Notes under the pieces: model-generated | What the model saw: the letters and a program-made list of their open reading frames with translations, nothing else | Databases searched by the model: none | What the model was told of the DNA's origin: nothing | Source of the DNA: Talinum fruticosum | Taxonomy: Eukaryota; Streptophyta; Magnoliopsida; Caryophyllales; Talinaceae | NCBI GenBank assembly: GCA_021018815.1 | Contig: JAITYX010000150.1 | Coordinates: forward strand, 124,001-188,000 | Length of the DNA stretch: 64,000 bases | Direction: 5' to 3' | Program-made: the position numbers and the translations under genes | Shown here: positions 21,405 to 33,119 of the stretch, in pieces | How the letters are laid out: every line of letters begins with the position of its first letter | How positions within the stretch are numbered: the stretch's first letter is position 1

Positions 21405-21605
21405 TTGTTGAAGGTCAATTTTAGAACTGACGCCGCCCCCAAATTGCTGGCGAATCCTAGGTTCCAAGTGCACTCAGCATCACCGGCTTCTGGTTCGACG
21501 CCACCTGCTTCTGGTTGGATACTGCCTTCGTCTTTGATGCAACCTTCTGGTTTGATGCCAGCTTCTGATTTGACACCAGATTCTGGTCATCAGAACTCGA
21601 CATAG
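21405..21605 (+). CDS. Short Pro/Ser-rich ORF of unknown reality
   Basis: This 66-codon frame's second half is built on an imperfect 18 bp tandem repeat (21481-21590), giving repeated Ser-Gly/Pro-Ala-Ser phrases such as 'SGSTPPASGWILP'. There is no signal peptide, no domain and no neighbouring exon. It may be a remnant of a larger gene or a chance frame over a minisatellite. Confidence 0.2.
   Translation: MLKVNFRTDAAPKLLANPRFQVHSASPASGSTPPASGWILPSSLMQPSGLMPASDLTPDSGHQNST
21481..21590 (+). repeat. 18 bp minisatellite
   Basis: Imperfect units of the form CCnGCTTCTGGTTTGAnG repeat about six times. The best-preserved units are near 21485, 21503, 21550 and 21563. Confidence 0.65.
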
Positions 21606-21729
21606 GCCTTCCTTTAACTCAATGTTAGTTATTCTTTCCTCCAATTCTAATATGATATGTTACTTGGTTGTACTTGGATATCGGTTTATGATCTTTCCTC
21701 CAACTCAAGGGGTTGAGTCTATTACGTAG

Positions 21730-22802
21730 GGCATGTTTGGTTGGATGTAATCAAGTGGTAACGCAATCAAATTAGTAATGACATGTTTGGTTACAACTTT
21801 GTAATGCAATCAAAATTACATTGTAATCACATTAACCTCTATCTATGCAATTACAATTACTTGAACATTTACTAAACAATCATGATTACATCCATCCTTG
21901 TGATCAAATTTTAACACACTTCTTATAATTCTCTCTCCCCCTTCTCAATTCCATATCCATTTTCTCTATCTTCCTTGGTGAGCAAAAACTTTATCCATTT
22001 GGAAAGAAACTTAATTTTTTTTCTTCTATTATCTTAATATATGATATAATCATTAAGTCATTAAGAGAAAATTTCAACTTTAATATTTTAGATTTAAAAT
22101 TTAAGTATTCAATTAAAAAGATAAAAGAAGTTTAAATTAAAATTTTTAGATCAAATTTTTTTACTTGTTAACACTTATCTTTAATTCAACAAATATTTAT
22201 CATAGATAAAATAATTTTAGTTTGTATTTTTATGCATAAAAAAATTCAAAACTTAATTATATGATAGAAGAGATTAAAAAAGTTCAAATATAAATTTAGA
22301 GTTTAAAATTTTGTTATGTGGATAACATTTATCTTCACTACGACAAACATTTATTACCACTAGAATAATCCAATTGATTTTTTTGCCAGAAAAAATTTAA
22401 AACTAGGAAATATGATATAAAAGATTAAAAAATCTCAAATATGATTTTGAATTTAAAATATTTTCGTGTGGATAACATTTATCTTTATTACTATATTTAT
22501 TGTTATTAGAATAATATAGCTTATATTTGCAATAAAATTTGATTATTTGATAGAAAATATTTTTAAAAGCTCAAATCTAAACTTGAACTCAAATTTTTAT
22601 TTAGATAGCATTTATCTCCATTACAATAATTTAATTACTAACTTTTGTCTTTGAAATAATCCATTACCATTATGATTACGTTACACTTTTTATATAACCA
22701 AACATGGTAATGTAATTGTTGTCCCATTACATTGCATATCTAATTATATTATATAGTTGATTACAAATTACACCACTATTACATTACATCCAACCGAACG
22801 CC
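21730..22802. mobile_element. Non-autonomous TIR element (MITE-like, 1.07 kb)
   Basis: The left end GGCATGTTTGGTTGGATGTA and, in complement, the right end GGCGTTCGGTTGGATGTAAT form TIRs. The interior is very AT-rich and non-coding, with loosely repeated 'GATAACATTTATCTT' phrases about every 150-190 bp. The TIR style fits PIF/Harbinger or hAT MITEs. I could not identify a clean target-site duplication, so the superfamily is open. Confidence 0.6.
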
Positions 22803-23453
22803 ACATTAGTGTACTTGGATGGTCTCTTGTATTTTGTATCAACAACGGGATTTCTTTTCCTCCATATTTTCTAATATTGAATTTTATGGTGAGTTGACAA
22901 ATGAATATTGATTTTTGTTTTTATAGTGAAATCAATTATTTTGATATACTACAAAATGTTTGGAAATAGTATTTAAAATCTTATGTTTGAAATACTTCAA
23001 TAAAAACTATATGCCTGAAGCCATGAACATCCATAATCCTTTTGAAATTATTATCAATCAGAATTTTAATTTTGATTTGAGTAAATATTGAGAAATATAT
23101 TTTTGCATTTGTATCTAAATCCTTTCATCACACTTCAAAACTGCAGAGAGATAAATGGAAGGAGGGATTGGGGGTTTGTACTCCTTATATAATCCACTGA
23201 TCTCGCATTACAAATAACAAACTAATTGTAGAAGAGTGTTCAAATAATATTTCTTTTTTCAACAGTATAATTTATTATGATATTACTTGTTTATATTATT
23301 CATTTATGCATTCATATAGTAATGTGCAGAAAGGATTGTTGCCAGGAATGATACCATTAGGGTTGCCCCATGCCATTGGCCCCTTTAATTTTTATAATTT
23401 GTTCATTAATATAGCACTCTGTATCCTTTAAAATACTATGGGATTGCAAAAAA
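22803..23453. other. AT-rich spacer, no gene seen
   Basis: No open frame of note and no recognised repeat end lies between the TIR element and the gypsy 5' LTR. Confidence 0.5.
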
Positions 23454-24723
23454 TGATGGAAATATTCCATCATCCGAGCCGAGTAACTCAGAAATTATTG
23501 CAGATGGCAATTCCGAGTCGAGAAACAGAGCTGGGACTTAATCTTACCGATCCAGGATTTAAAGAGAAGTTTTGGTTCAGGGTTGTTGAGTCTGAACCAA
23601 TGCATAGAAGACATCACCTAATCCAGTTTCAAGATCCTGATTTGCACTCGGATCTAGCCTCATTCAGTTTTTGAATAATCCTTATTATATATGTTTGATG
23701 AACAATCTTGGTTTGTAATAATTTAGTTTGAAGAACAATTTGTATATTATTTATCAGTTGCTAGTGTGGTATTACTCTTTGTATTCATAAGCTATGAAGC
23801 AGTTCTAATTCGACTAGAAAGGGTCATTGCCACACTCCCTCATACTTAATGATGGAAGACTTCAAGGAAGAACCTTTTCTAAGTCCGAAGAATTCGACCA
23901 GCCTCGCCCGTAAGAAGGATGCATTGGATGGACAAGATGTTTACAGCATTTCGAGTCTTAGAATTGACCACTTGCAAGGCTAGATACTAGGCTGGAGACC
24001 TACTCTTTTGAACGGTCCAATAAGGAGTTCAAGTGGATTGTCAAGGTTTTTCAAGTCTTTTCAACCAATTGTAACTTGCCAAGGGAGAAGAAGACATGCT
24101 ACTTGGTTCAGATTTCTACTGCAATAAGAAGTCAAAGTCAGAATGCTTTTAGAGTTTCAGCTTTTACTGTTCTTAGTTAAGATTAATATTGTAATTAGTA
24201 TTAATTATTTATGTCTTAACCTTTTCTTAATGATTAGGAAAGCTATTTTGGGTAGGAAATGGCCAGCTATAAAAGGCCTTACAATTGATGTATAAAAAGA
24301 ACTTTTGAATGAAATTAACCCCTTTGATACACTTTGTGTTTCAACCCGAAAGTTTTGAGTGAATCAAATTTCTACCCCAAAATCTCCTAACTCGTTGTAT
24401 CTTGGTTTTGTAACCAAGTGGTAATCTTAGAAACGAAACCTGCTGGATCTTTCCATGGCTAGTTTCTAAGCTACCCCTTATTGGCTTTGAAGTTGGACCT
24501 AGACCATTCCCGATTCCCTAATTAGTTTAGTTTTATCCTTCCAAACTCCAACTACCAACTTACTTGTCCTTCCTTTCTATCCAACCTCTTACCTCTGATT
24601 TTTCTCCAATTGTGTATCAATTATTGAGGATATCTTCCACCACATATAAGCTTGGCACCCCTATGCCACCAAAGCTTAAGTCGGACGCATTGTTTGGTTT
24701 GTGAGCCGGGCTTGGTGCCATCA
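23454..24723 (+). repeat. Gypsy 5' LTR
   Basis: It starts TGATGGAAATATTCC and ends CCATCA, the TG..CA form. It is matched by 28261-29518. Confidence 0.9.
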
Positions 24724-24725
24724 AG

Positions 24726-24744
24726 TGGTATCGAGCTCTTGGAG
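24726..24744 (+). promoter_or_regulatory. Gypsy primer binding site
   Basis: TGGTATCGAGCTC follows the 5' LTR by 2 bp. It closely resembles the complement of initiator tRNA-Met 3' end (TGGTATCAGAGC), the usual primer of plant LTR elements. Confidence 0.75.
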
Positions 24745-24845
24745 CCCCTCCTGTTACATGTCCCCTATTCCATCCAAAAACACAAAATACCAAAATAGTC
24801 ACAATGAACTCTAGTCTTAGCCTAGAGTAGAGACTTTAGCGAGCA

Positions 24846-25043
24846 ATGAAAGCAAAGCAAATTTTTGAAGCACGGGTTGAGTACCTAACTCACCGGTTAG
24901 GAGCCCAACCGAAGGAAAACCATGAGAGCTTGAGTGACTCGGAAAGAAATGCTGAAGAAGATAATATGCAGGAAGAGCCTGAGTTATCAGGTGATAGAGA
25001 GTTTCGATGCTTTGAAGAATCCTTTCCGGGATTGAAGAGATAG
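24846..25043 (+). pseudogene. Gypsy gag/linker fragment
   Basis: This 65-codon acidic frame follows the primer site, with 'SDSERNAEEDNMQEEPELSG'-like composition. Its position suggests a remnant of gag or of the linker before it. No CCHC zinc knuckle is found anywhere in the interior, so most of gag is deleted. Confidence 0.4.
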
Positions 25044-25289
25044 TAAATCGAGTAGCAAAGAGAGAACATCTTTTAATTAAGATGCACGGTGAAAGGTAAG
25101 GGATGCACATTGATCATAGATTGAGGAAGCTATACCAATGTGGCATCTCAATCTATGGTGGATAAGTTGAAATTGCCTCTAGTTCCTCATCCAGATCCCT
25201 ACAACATTTAGTGGCTTACTCAAGGAAAACGTATTCAAATCACTTCTAGATGTCTTATTTCCTAATCCATTGGCAAATCATATAAGGAT

Positions 25290-25598
25290 GAGATTTGGTG
25301 TGATATGGTACCCATGGATGCTTGCCATTTACTCTTAGGAAGACCATGGTTGTATGATAGACATGTGATGCATGATGGTAAGTTGAATACTTATAAATTT
25401 GTTAAGGACAAGAAGAAAATCACCCTCACCCCCTTTAAACTCACTCGGACCCGGGAATCTCAAGAACCCCCACCCTCGACTTCTGTCTTGTTTATTGACT
25501 TACTAATGTTAGACCAGCATGAGTTTGAATCACTCAGATTCTGGCTTATGCTTGGGCAGGAGGCTACCCCAAGCATTTCTAACCCCCATCCTTTTTAA
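25290..25598 (+). pseudogene. Gypsy protease C-terminal fragment
   Basis: 'VPMDACHLLLGRPWLYDR' near 25303 is the C-terminal part of the plant gypsy aspartic protease, which matures the polyprotein. The catalytic D-S/T-G triad upstream is not visible. The frame continues into 'GKLNTYKFVKDKKKITLTP', the linker to RT. Confidence 0.75.
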
Positions 25599-25689
25599 CC
25601 CGGTTGTTACAAGAACTTTTCTAAGTTTTTCCCTTAGAAATTCCCCTAGCCTACCACTAAAAAGAACCATCGAACACAAAATTGACCTC

Positions 25690-26625
25690 TAATCGGATGC
25701 TCCACTTTCAAACAAACCAGCATACAGGATGAACCCCATAGATACTACAGAAATTCAAAGGCAGGTTGATGAATTGCTGTATAAAGGAGTGATAAAGGTG
25801 AGTCATAGTCCCTGTAGCAAGTACATGCCCTTCTTGGTCCTAAGAAGGATGGAACTCAAAGAATGTGTGTTGATAGCCGTGCTATTGACAAAATCACCAT
25901 TAAGTACAAATTTCCTATTCCTAGATTGGAAGACTTACTTGATAAGTTGCATGAGTCCTTAGTCTTCTCTAAAGTTGACCTCGAAGCGGTTATTACTAGA
26001 TCCGTGAAGGGGGTGAATAGAAGACAACCTTTTAAGACTAAGGCTGGCCTATATGAGTGGCTTGTGATACCCTTTGGCCTAACCAATGCCCCCAAGTACC
26101 TTTATGAGGCTGATGAATCAAGTGTTGAAACCATTCATTGAGAAGTGTATGGTTGTGTACTTCGATGATATTCTGATTTATAGCAGGACAACCGAGGAGC
26201 ATTTTGAGCACCTCGAAAAGTCCTAGAGATTCGACCCAGGAGAGATTGTATGGCAACTTGGAGAAGTGCCAGTTTTTTACTTCACAAGTTTCTTTCCTTG
26301 GTTTCATTTTGTCGAACAGGGAATGCATGTGGACAATGAGAAGATCAAAACTATCCAAGATTGGCTAGTTCTTACCACCATTACTCGGGTGTGGAGCTTC
26401 CATGGATTGGCCTCATTCTACGGGTTTGTGAGAGATTTCAGCATAGTTGTGGCTCCCATGACCGAGCTATTGAAAGAAAAGACCTTCCAGTAAACAAATG
26501 CATCTTGAAAGCCTTTGACGAGGTGAAACTAAGGCTCACTTCATCTTAGAAAGCCTTTGATGAGGTGAAACTAAGGCTCACTTCGCCCAGCTTCGGCCCT
26601 GCCTGATTGCACCCAGTTATTTGAG
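25690..26625 (+). pseudogene. Gypsy reverse transcriptase, frameshifted
   Basis: The pieces in order are 'EIQRQVDELLYKGVIKVSHS' (25748), '[20 protein letters not shown]' (25865), '[10 protein letters not shown]' (25967), '[15 protein letters not shown]' (26049) and the catalytic-box region '[10 protein letters not shown]' (26155). The frame changes near 25860, near 26100 and again near 26230. The first catalytic aspartate motif reads KVDLEA, and the second box keeps its Asp pair. A 41-42 bp tandem duplication at 26502-26584 further disrupts the connection region. Not functional. Confidence 0.85.
26502..26584 (+). repeat. 41-42 bp tandem duplication inside pol
   Basis: 'GAAAGCCTTTGA' followed by 'GAGGTGAAACTAAGGCTCAC' occurs at 26507 and again at 26549 with one substitution and a 1 bp indel at the junction. 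Confidence 0.9.
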
Positions 26626-26630
26626 GTAGA

Positions 26631-27062
26631 ATGCGATGCCTTGTGAGTTGGCATAGGAGCAGTGCTTACTCGGGGAGCAAACCAGTGGCCTACTTTAGTG
26701 CGAAGCTGAATGATACTAGGAGGAAGTACTCCACCTATGACAAAGAGTTCTATGCCATTATTAGAGCTCTAGAACATTGGAGGCATTATCTCATCGGTTC
26801 TAAGTTCATTCTTCACTCGGACCAAAAGGCATTGAAGTATATTCATGGCCAACACAAGCTCAACCCTAGGCACGCCAAATGGGCCGAGTATTTGCAATCT
26901 TTCTATTTCAAAATCAAGCATAAAGTGCGATATTTGAACAAAGGAGCTAATGCTTTGTCTAGAAGGTACTTGTCACTTTACGTGCTTGACTCACGAGTGA
27001 TTAGTTTTGAATTAATTAAGACTCAGTATGTAGATGATGTAGATTTTAAGGAGATTTTCTAG
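26631..27062 (+). pseudogene. Gypsy RNase H domain
   Basis: This 143-codon frame includes 'PVAYFSAKLNDTRRKYSTYD' (about residue 19), 'KEFYAIIRALEHWRHYLIG' (about 39), 'FILHSDQKALKYI' (about 59) and 'YLNKGANALSRR' (about 100). These are the family's beta-strand, catalytic Glu, HSD and 'ADALSR' motifs (Asp of that last motif is Asn here). RNase H removes template RNA during reverse transcription. It is the longest intact stretch of this element, but is isolated from RT by frameshifts. Confidence 0.85.
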
Positions 27063-27177
27063 AAGTGTTGTATGCATCCATTTGGAAAATTCGTTGTACG
27101 TGAAGGGTTATTTGTTTAAGAGTACAGATTGAGTATTCCTCTAGGGGGATACAAAGAATTACTAATTCAAGAGCTAC

Positions 27178-28250
27178 ATGGAGGAGCTCTATCTCGCTAG
27201 GCATTTTAGAGCTCAGAAAACCACAAGCATGATGAAGGAGCATTATTTCCGGCCCAAGATTGCCCGAGAGATCGAGCAATACATCAAAAGGTGTGCTACT
27301 TGCCAGCTAGCCAAGAGCCACACCCTACCCCAGGGGTTATATATGAACTTGCCGGTTCCGGAAGGCCCTTGGGAGGATGTCAGCCTCGATTTCATCATTG
27401 GTCTACCCCGAACTCAAAGGTCAAAAGACTCAGTAATGGTAGTTGTAGATAGGTTTCGAAATGGCTTATTTTATTCCCTATCATACTACTTTTGATACTT
27501 CTAGAGTGGCTAACTTGTATTTTCAGGAGGTTGTTAAGCTACATGGAATTCCCAAGAGTATGGTCTCGGATCGGGACTCTAAATTTCTAAGTCATTTCTA
27601 GATCACCCTATGAAGGAAGATGGGAACCACCCCCAAGTTCAACACGACATGCTATCCTCGGAGCGATGGTCGGATAGAAGTGACCAACGGAACTCCGGGC
27701 ACCTTGCTCAGAATTCGATAAAGAAGAACATCAAAGAATTGGATGAGCTGTTACCACATGCTGAGTTTGCCTACAATAGAACACCGAGCAAGGCCACAAG
27801 TTGATCTCCCTTTCGGGTAGTTTATGGTCAAAATCCTCTCACTCCTCTTAACCTGGTCCCCATCCCTACACCTACCAGGTACAGTTGGGAAGGTGAACAG
27901 AGAGCAAAGGAGATAAAGGACATCCACAACAAAGTGAAGGAGAGAATTGAAAAATCCAATGCTGCAGACCAAGTCCTATGTAGATAGACATAGAAAAGAG
28001 GCCCATTTCCAGCTAGGACACCTTATCTGGATACACTTGAGGAAGGAGAGGTTTTCCTCCAAGAGAAAATCTAAGCTACGGCCGAGGTTAGATGGACCCT
28101 TTGAAGTGCTTGGAGCAGGTGTGCCCTAATGCCTACAAGATTGACCTACCGGGGAATATGGAGTCCCAGCCACATTCAACATAGCTGACCTCAAGCCATA
28201 CCTTGATGAAAATCAAGAGCTGCCGAGTTTGAGGACAAACTCTTTTGAAG
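27178..28250 (+). pseudogene. Gypsy integrase and C-terminal pol remnant
   Basis: The zinc-binding N domain is visible as 'YIKRCATCQLAKS' (about 27280) with the upstream His region altered. 'VSLDFIIGLPRT' (27380) and 'VMVVVDRF' (27436) start the DDE core, and 'LPHAEFAYNRTPSKATS' (27750) ends it. The core between has a deletion and frame changes near 27490-27610. The C-terminal tail 'GHLIWIHLRKERFSSKRKSK' (28016), 'LRPRLDGPFEVL' and 'FNIADLKPYLDE' (28176) closes pol. No clear chromodomain is seen. Confidence 0.8.
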
Positions 28251-28260
28251 AAGGAGGAAA
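28247..28260 (+). promoter_or_regulatory. Gypsy polypurine tract
   Basis: GAAGAAGGAGGAAA lies directly before the 3' LTR start TGATGG and is the expected primer for plus-strand DNA synthesis. Confidence 0.85.
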
Positions 28261-29518
28261 TGATGGAAATATTCCATCATTCGAGCCAAGCAACTCGAAG
28301 TTACTACACATGGCAATTCCGAGTCCTCAAAGAAACAAATCTAAGACTTAAACTTACTGATCTAGGATTTAAAGAGAAGTTTTGGTTCGATGCTCGCTGA
28401 GTCCGAACCAATGCACAAAAGAGATCACCCACCCCAATTTCAAGACCCCGAGCTGCACTCGGATCTAACCTCATTAAGTTTTTTAGTAATCCTTATTATA
28501 TCTGTTTGATGAACAGTCTTGGTTTGTAATAATTTAGTTTGAAGAACAATTTAAATTATTTATCGGTTGCTAGCGTGGTATTACTCTTTGTATTCACAAG
28601 CCATGAGCGGTTCCGATCCGGTCAAAAGGATCTTTGCCACATTGCCTTATACTTAATGAAGGAAGACTTCAAGGAACAACCTTTTCTAAGTCTGAAGAAT
28701 TCCACCAGCCTCGCCTGAAAAAGGACGCATCGAATGGACAAGATATGTATAGTATGTATGAGTCTCGAAACTGGTCACTTGCAAGGCTAGTTACTAGGCT
28801 GCAGACCTACTTTTTCAACTTGTCCAATAAGGAGTCTTCAAGTGGATTGTCAAGGCTTTTTAAGTATTTTCAGCCAATTGCAACTTGCCAAGGGAGAACA
28901 AGACATGCTACTTGGTTCAAATTTCTGCTACGAGTCATAATGCTTTTACGGTTTCAACTTTTCAATTCTTAGTTAAGATTAATCTTATAATTAATGTTAA
29001 TTGATTATGATTAGTTTTAACCCTTTTTTAATGATTAGAAAAGCTATTTCGGGCGGGAAATGACCAACTATGATAGGCCTTACCACTAATGTACAAAAAG
29101 AACTATTGAATGAAATTAACTTCTTTGATACAAAACCTAGAAAGTTTTGAGTGAATCAATTTTCTACCCCAAAATCTCCTAACTGCTATATCTTGGTTTG
29201 GCAACCAAGTGGTGATCTCCTAGGTCTTAGAAACGAACCCTGTGGGATCTTTCCATGGCTAGTTTTAAGCTGCCCCTTATTAGCTTCGAAGTTGGACCCA
29301 GTCCATTCCCGAGTCGGTTTGGTTCTAGCCTTCCAAACTCCAACTACCAACTTACTTATCCTTCCCTTCTATCCAACCGCCATACCTTTAATTTCTTCTC
29401 CAATTGTGTATCAATTGTTGAGGATATCTACCACCAAATATAAGCTTCCCACCTCCTATGCCTCTGGAGCTTAACTCGGACCCATCGTTTGGTTTCTGAG
29501 CCGGGCTTGAAGCCATCA
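28261..29518 (+). repeat. Gypsy 3' LTR
   Basis: It starts TGATGGAAATATTCC and ends GCCATCA. It is the partner of 23454-24723. Confidence 0.9.
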
Positions 29519-30529
29519 AAAATTTATTAAAAATTCTAAAAAAAGAAATCCTGTTAGCTACTCATTGAGATCTTGGTTTGCTGACAACTGTGCATTATTA
29601 CGGATAGGAATTGCTCTTGGTTTGTTAAAGTGAACATTATTGGGAGGTTGGGCTGATTTTTGTTGCTGATTGGTGGTAATATTTGTACATTGTAGGATTG
29701 TTCACAAGTTTGAGAAATATTGGAAATCAACTTAGTTGTAGCCAACTTATCACGGTAAATTCTGCAAATATATCAGTATAACTCTTTCTTAAAAGAAGAT
29801 TATTTGAAAGATACCTTGCACCAGGATTCAATAACACACGTACATACAATAAGAGGTCTAGAACTTCTAGAGTTAGTGCTTGTGGCACCAATTCTTCAAC
29901 TAGAAATCCCCTTGCATTATAACCATACACTAGCATAAAAAACTTATTATAAAGAGAATACAACTATACAATTATCCACTAAATATGGGATGTTTATCAC
30001 AAACCTTGATCAAAATGTGTCACATCATCATAATTGGTCACATACTCAGTCAAGTTCTCCATTTAAAACCCATTTTTAGCATCATCCTTTATCTATAATA
30101 GCTAAACATCGCTCATGTTACACAAATTCAAACAATAGCAAAGTAAATTCATTAAAGCAACCAAAGACATTTCAGTGTTGAAGCACCTGCAGGATGTTTC
30201 GAACTCGGAGAACAAAATCTGAAAAATACATGGGACGATGCCTTGCTAATAACTAGCAGACTGACCCTCGATCATGGCACTCACAGGACTGCATTGTATA
30301 TGTCTTCCACTCCCAGTCTACAATAATTCAATTCAATGATGTCAGATAAAATTCAAAATCACACAGATCGATTTAAAAGGTAACAATTACCAAATAAATG
30401 CAAAATAGAGCCACTTATATTGCTTGCATTGTTTGACTTGACCCTTAATATAAAAGAATGGTATTATATTTAAGTAATTAGTTTTTTCTGTACTATATAT
30501 TTTTATACTTCTTACCCTCTTAAATGCAA
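29519..30529. other. Unassigned DNA with one unrecognised minus-strand ORF
   Basis: The minus-strand frame 29727-29963 (78 codons, with 'GYNARGFLVEELVPQALTLE') has protein-like composition but matches nothing I recognise. No neighbouring exon could be joined to it. The rest is AT-rich with no clear repeat boundary. Confidence 0.3.
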
Positions 30530-31910
30530 GCAAGTGAAGGTCAGTGCAATGTTGGAAGTAGGAGACGAGTGCAAGCAACAAAGAAAAAGAATGAAAATGG
30601 TCATGGGTGTAAAGACAAAGGTGACCCCTGTATTTGTGAATATTAATGAAGAACTCCAACCAATAAGTGAATCATCAAGACAAATGTCTTCTTTAATTAG
30701 TTGTCCTGCACGAGACCCTAGAAGATCGCCGCTTGATTGTTTTGACTGGAGGAAAATTAAAGAAGAGTAGAAAGATGGAGTGTGGCAAGAAGGTATGCAA
30801 GAAATCATTGTTTCTGAATGTATTTAACATGTATGACTATAATGTTGTTATTTTCCTAATTCGCTTTGTTCCCTAAATTATGTAGTGATCATTTTACTTT
30901 CCTAAGGATGTGAACTTTATGCATGGCCAATGAAGAAAAAGCGTGGTTGTTGGAGAGGTTATAAATCTGCGTTGAAAGTAGCTCATTTTGATGGAAGAAC
31001 TCACGATGAAGCAATAAACCGAGAACATAACATGTCCCACACATGCTCCCTTAAATTTTGGAGAATTTGGTAAAGTTTTGGGAATATGATACAAGAAAGA
31101 TAAGTTAGAATGACACTGACTTGTTTTAGCAAACATCATGTAAATTAGATAGAGATAGGTCATATTATATACCTCTCATATTTTGCTTTTTTAAAAGATC
31201 ACCAATTTATTTTATTTTATCTCGTTAGGCAAGAAGTGCTAGAGGCATTGAAAATCAGGTTAATTCAAAATTACCTCATTATGTGGGAACTAAGAGTTTT
31301 ATGCAGAAGAGGACGTATTATACAATTATGCTTTAGTTTATTTATCTTTTCTTGGGTAATAATAAAAGTATTTTATTAATACAAATAATTTTTTGAAACA
31401 ACCAAAGTTCAAATACGTAAAACTCTAAACAAATTCTGCAAAGAAATTGTATTATAGTCACAATAATCAAACATCACATGTCGACTTCACATATCTACTT
31501 ACCAACTTTAATCATCTTCTTACTATATATGTTATTTAGGAAAAAACAATAAGTTAGATAAGCTTCAAATGTGGTTAAAGACCCATGATCTCATAATGGT
31601 AAGCTTCATGACGTTTCAAATATGACAAAGGTAAGAAATATTATTTTGGAATTATTACTCTTTTTGTTCTCGATATTTATCTTATTCTTGTTAATATCAT
31701 TTATTTGTCCTGTGGTGTACATATATAACTTGATACGAAGCAATTGAGACTGAGTTGACCCAATTTGAGGATGATACATGTGATATTGTTGTCCATGATA
31801 AGATTTTTAATAAGGTCATTGGTGCAGACAAAAATGGCTATGCAAAGCTAGTTGTCTTCTTCATTTGGGAATTTCTGGTGCATTCTTCATCATTGCCAGC
31901 TGAAAACCCC
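30530..31910 (+). pseudogene. CACTA Transposase_24-type remnant
   Basis: Scattered plus-strand pieces resemble the plant En/Spm accessory protein: 'CPARDPRRSPLDCFDWRKI' (about 30702) and, downstream, 'LTQFEDDTCDIVVHDKIFNK' (about 31753) followed by 'VIGADKNGYAKLV'. The latter is the conserved C-terminal segment of Transposase_24 (valine-glycine-x-D-x-x-G). Intervening DNA has probable introns and stops. No CACTA termini were found around it. Assignment rests mainly on the second motif. Confidence 0.45.
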
Positions 31911-31920
31911 TAAAAATTAT

Positions 31921-32940
31921 TCTGTCTCGAGAGGTATGTCACTTTTTTGTTTAATTCGTTTTCTAGGGTTTTGTATGTTAAAAAATTGATTAGAGATCTA
32001 TTTTTCTAGCAAAGGGAGGTGAAGCTCTGTTGATCGACGTCGATATTCCTTTCAGGCTGAGGCGCACCCATGACAACAATCCAAGCTTTACGGTTAGGGT
32101 TGTTCATTAGTCTAGGACTCAAATTAGTGTAAGATGAATAGCATATAAAAATGAAAATTGGACTCAAATTGTATTGTGAGAAAGGCAAGAGAGAAAAACC
32201 TAAGTTTGATAATTCCCTTTATCTCATCCAAAAACATTATGCTAAAATAATCAATGCAAATGATGAACAAATTACTGGGATTAAGAGGGAACATTAAGCA
32301 AGCGATTTAAATTGGTATACCTTCTCAATCGCAGAATTGCGCTTTCTGGGTACAGACTTCATCCAGTGGTGGGTGCTAGGCGACAGCCGATGGGTAAGCA
32401 TTAAGAGGCAATAACCGTCACAATCCAATGGGCTTTTGGTCCAGCGGGTGGAAGCGAGAGGAGAGATGCGTCTAGCGAGTGCAGCGGGAACGACAATGGT
32501 GAGTGGGCTGCTCGCCGGAGAGAGAGCCGCCCAAAAGAGAAAAGGGCGAGAGAGAGAGATACTTACGTGGGGGTGGGAGAAAAAGAAACTTAGGTATCAG
32601 ATTATTGTAAGAAAATGCTTGTTGGTCTTGACTTGTGCAACATGTACTTCGAATTTCCAGCAGTTAATTAAAATTATAAGCTTAATTAAATGAGGAGTAG
32701 AAAGAATCATTATTAATATTTTTCCTTGACTGATTCTTTGTTCTTCTTTATTTACTGTCTCTTTTCACGTTCTATTTGTCGAATTCTACCCAAAATAAAG
32801 TATGATATTAATTCCTATTAAGTTTATGAAGTACAGAAGTTTACCAATTCTTTTTAATTCTAAATTATAATATCACGCGGTTAGTTAAACATGTTTAGAT
32901 TTGAATTCTTTGATATGCATTCATGGCTCGTTTGAATTTA
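31921..32940. other. Unassigned; GC-rich patch at 32330-32600
   Basis: No gene is recognised. The GC-rich patch resembles, in style only, other GC-rich patches in the window (39740-40080, 50800-51150, 52620-52880). It carries a weak open frame (32436-32693) without domain or neighbouring exon. Confidence 0.35.
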
Positions 32941-33119
32941 ACCACAAGGAAAATGAGGAAGAGAAATGTAAGTTTGGCCCTATTATAGTTAGAAGTTTTG
33001 AACGTGATTGATTTATTTTTTCAAATTATTTACCATTTTTTGAAATATCATAGACAAATGTACTCATTAAGGAAATCTTATTTTGTAACTGAGAATACAA
33101 GTTGGAGAATAAATTATGT

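Larger units (their letters stand above)
23454..29518 (+). mobile_element. Ty3/gypsy LTR retrotransposon, degenerate
   Basis: Two LTRs of about 1.26 kb enclose only 3.5 kb of interior, far less than the 5-6 kb usual for an intact gypsy element. The domain order protease, RT, RNase H, integrase is the gypsy order. A primer site lies just after the 5' LTR and a polypurine tract just before the 3' LTR. The LTRs differ at roughly one site in six over the first 150 bp, so the insertion is old. An A-rich 5 bp run flanks both ends (AAAAA at left, AAAAT at right), compatible with a target duplication but not decisive. Confidence 0.9.
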
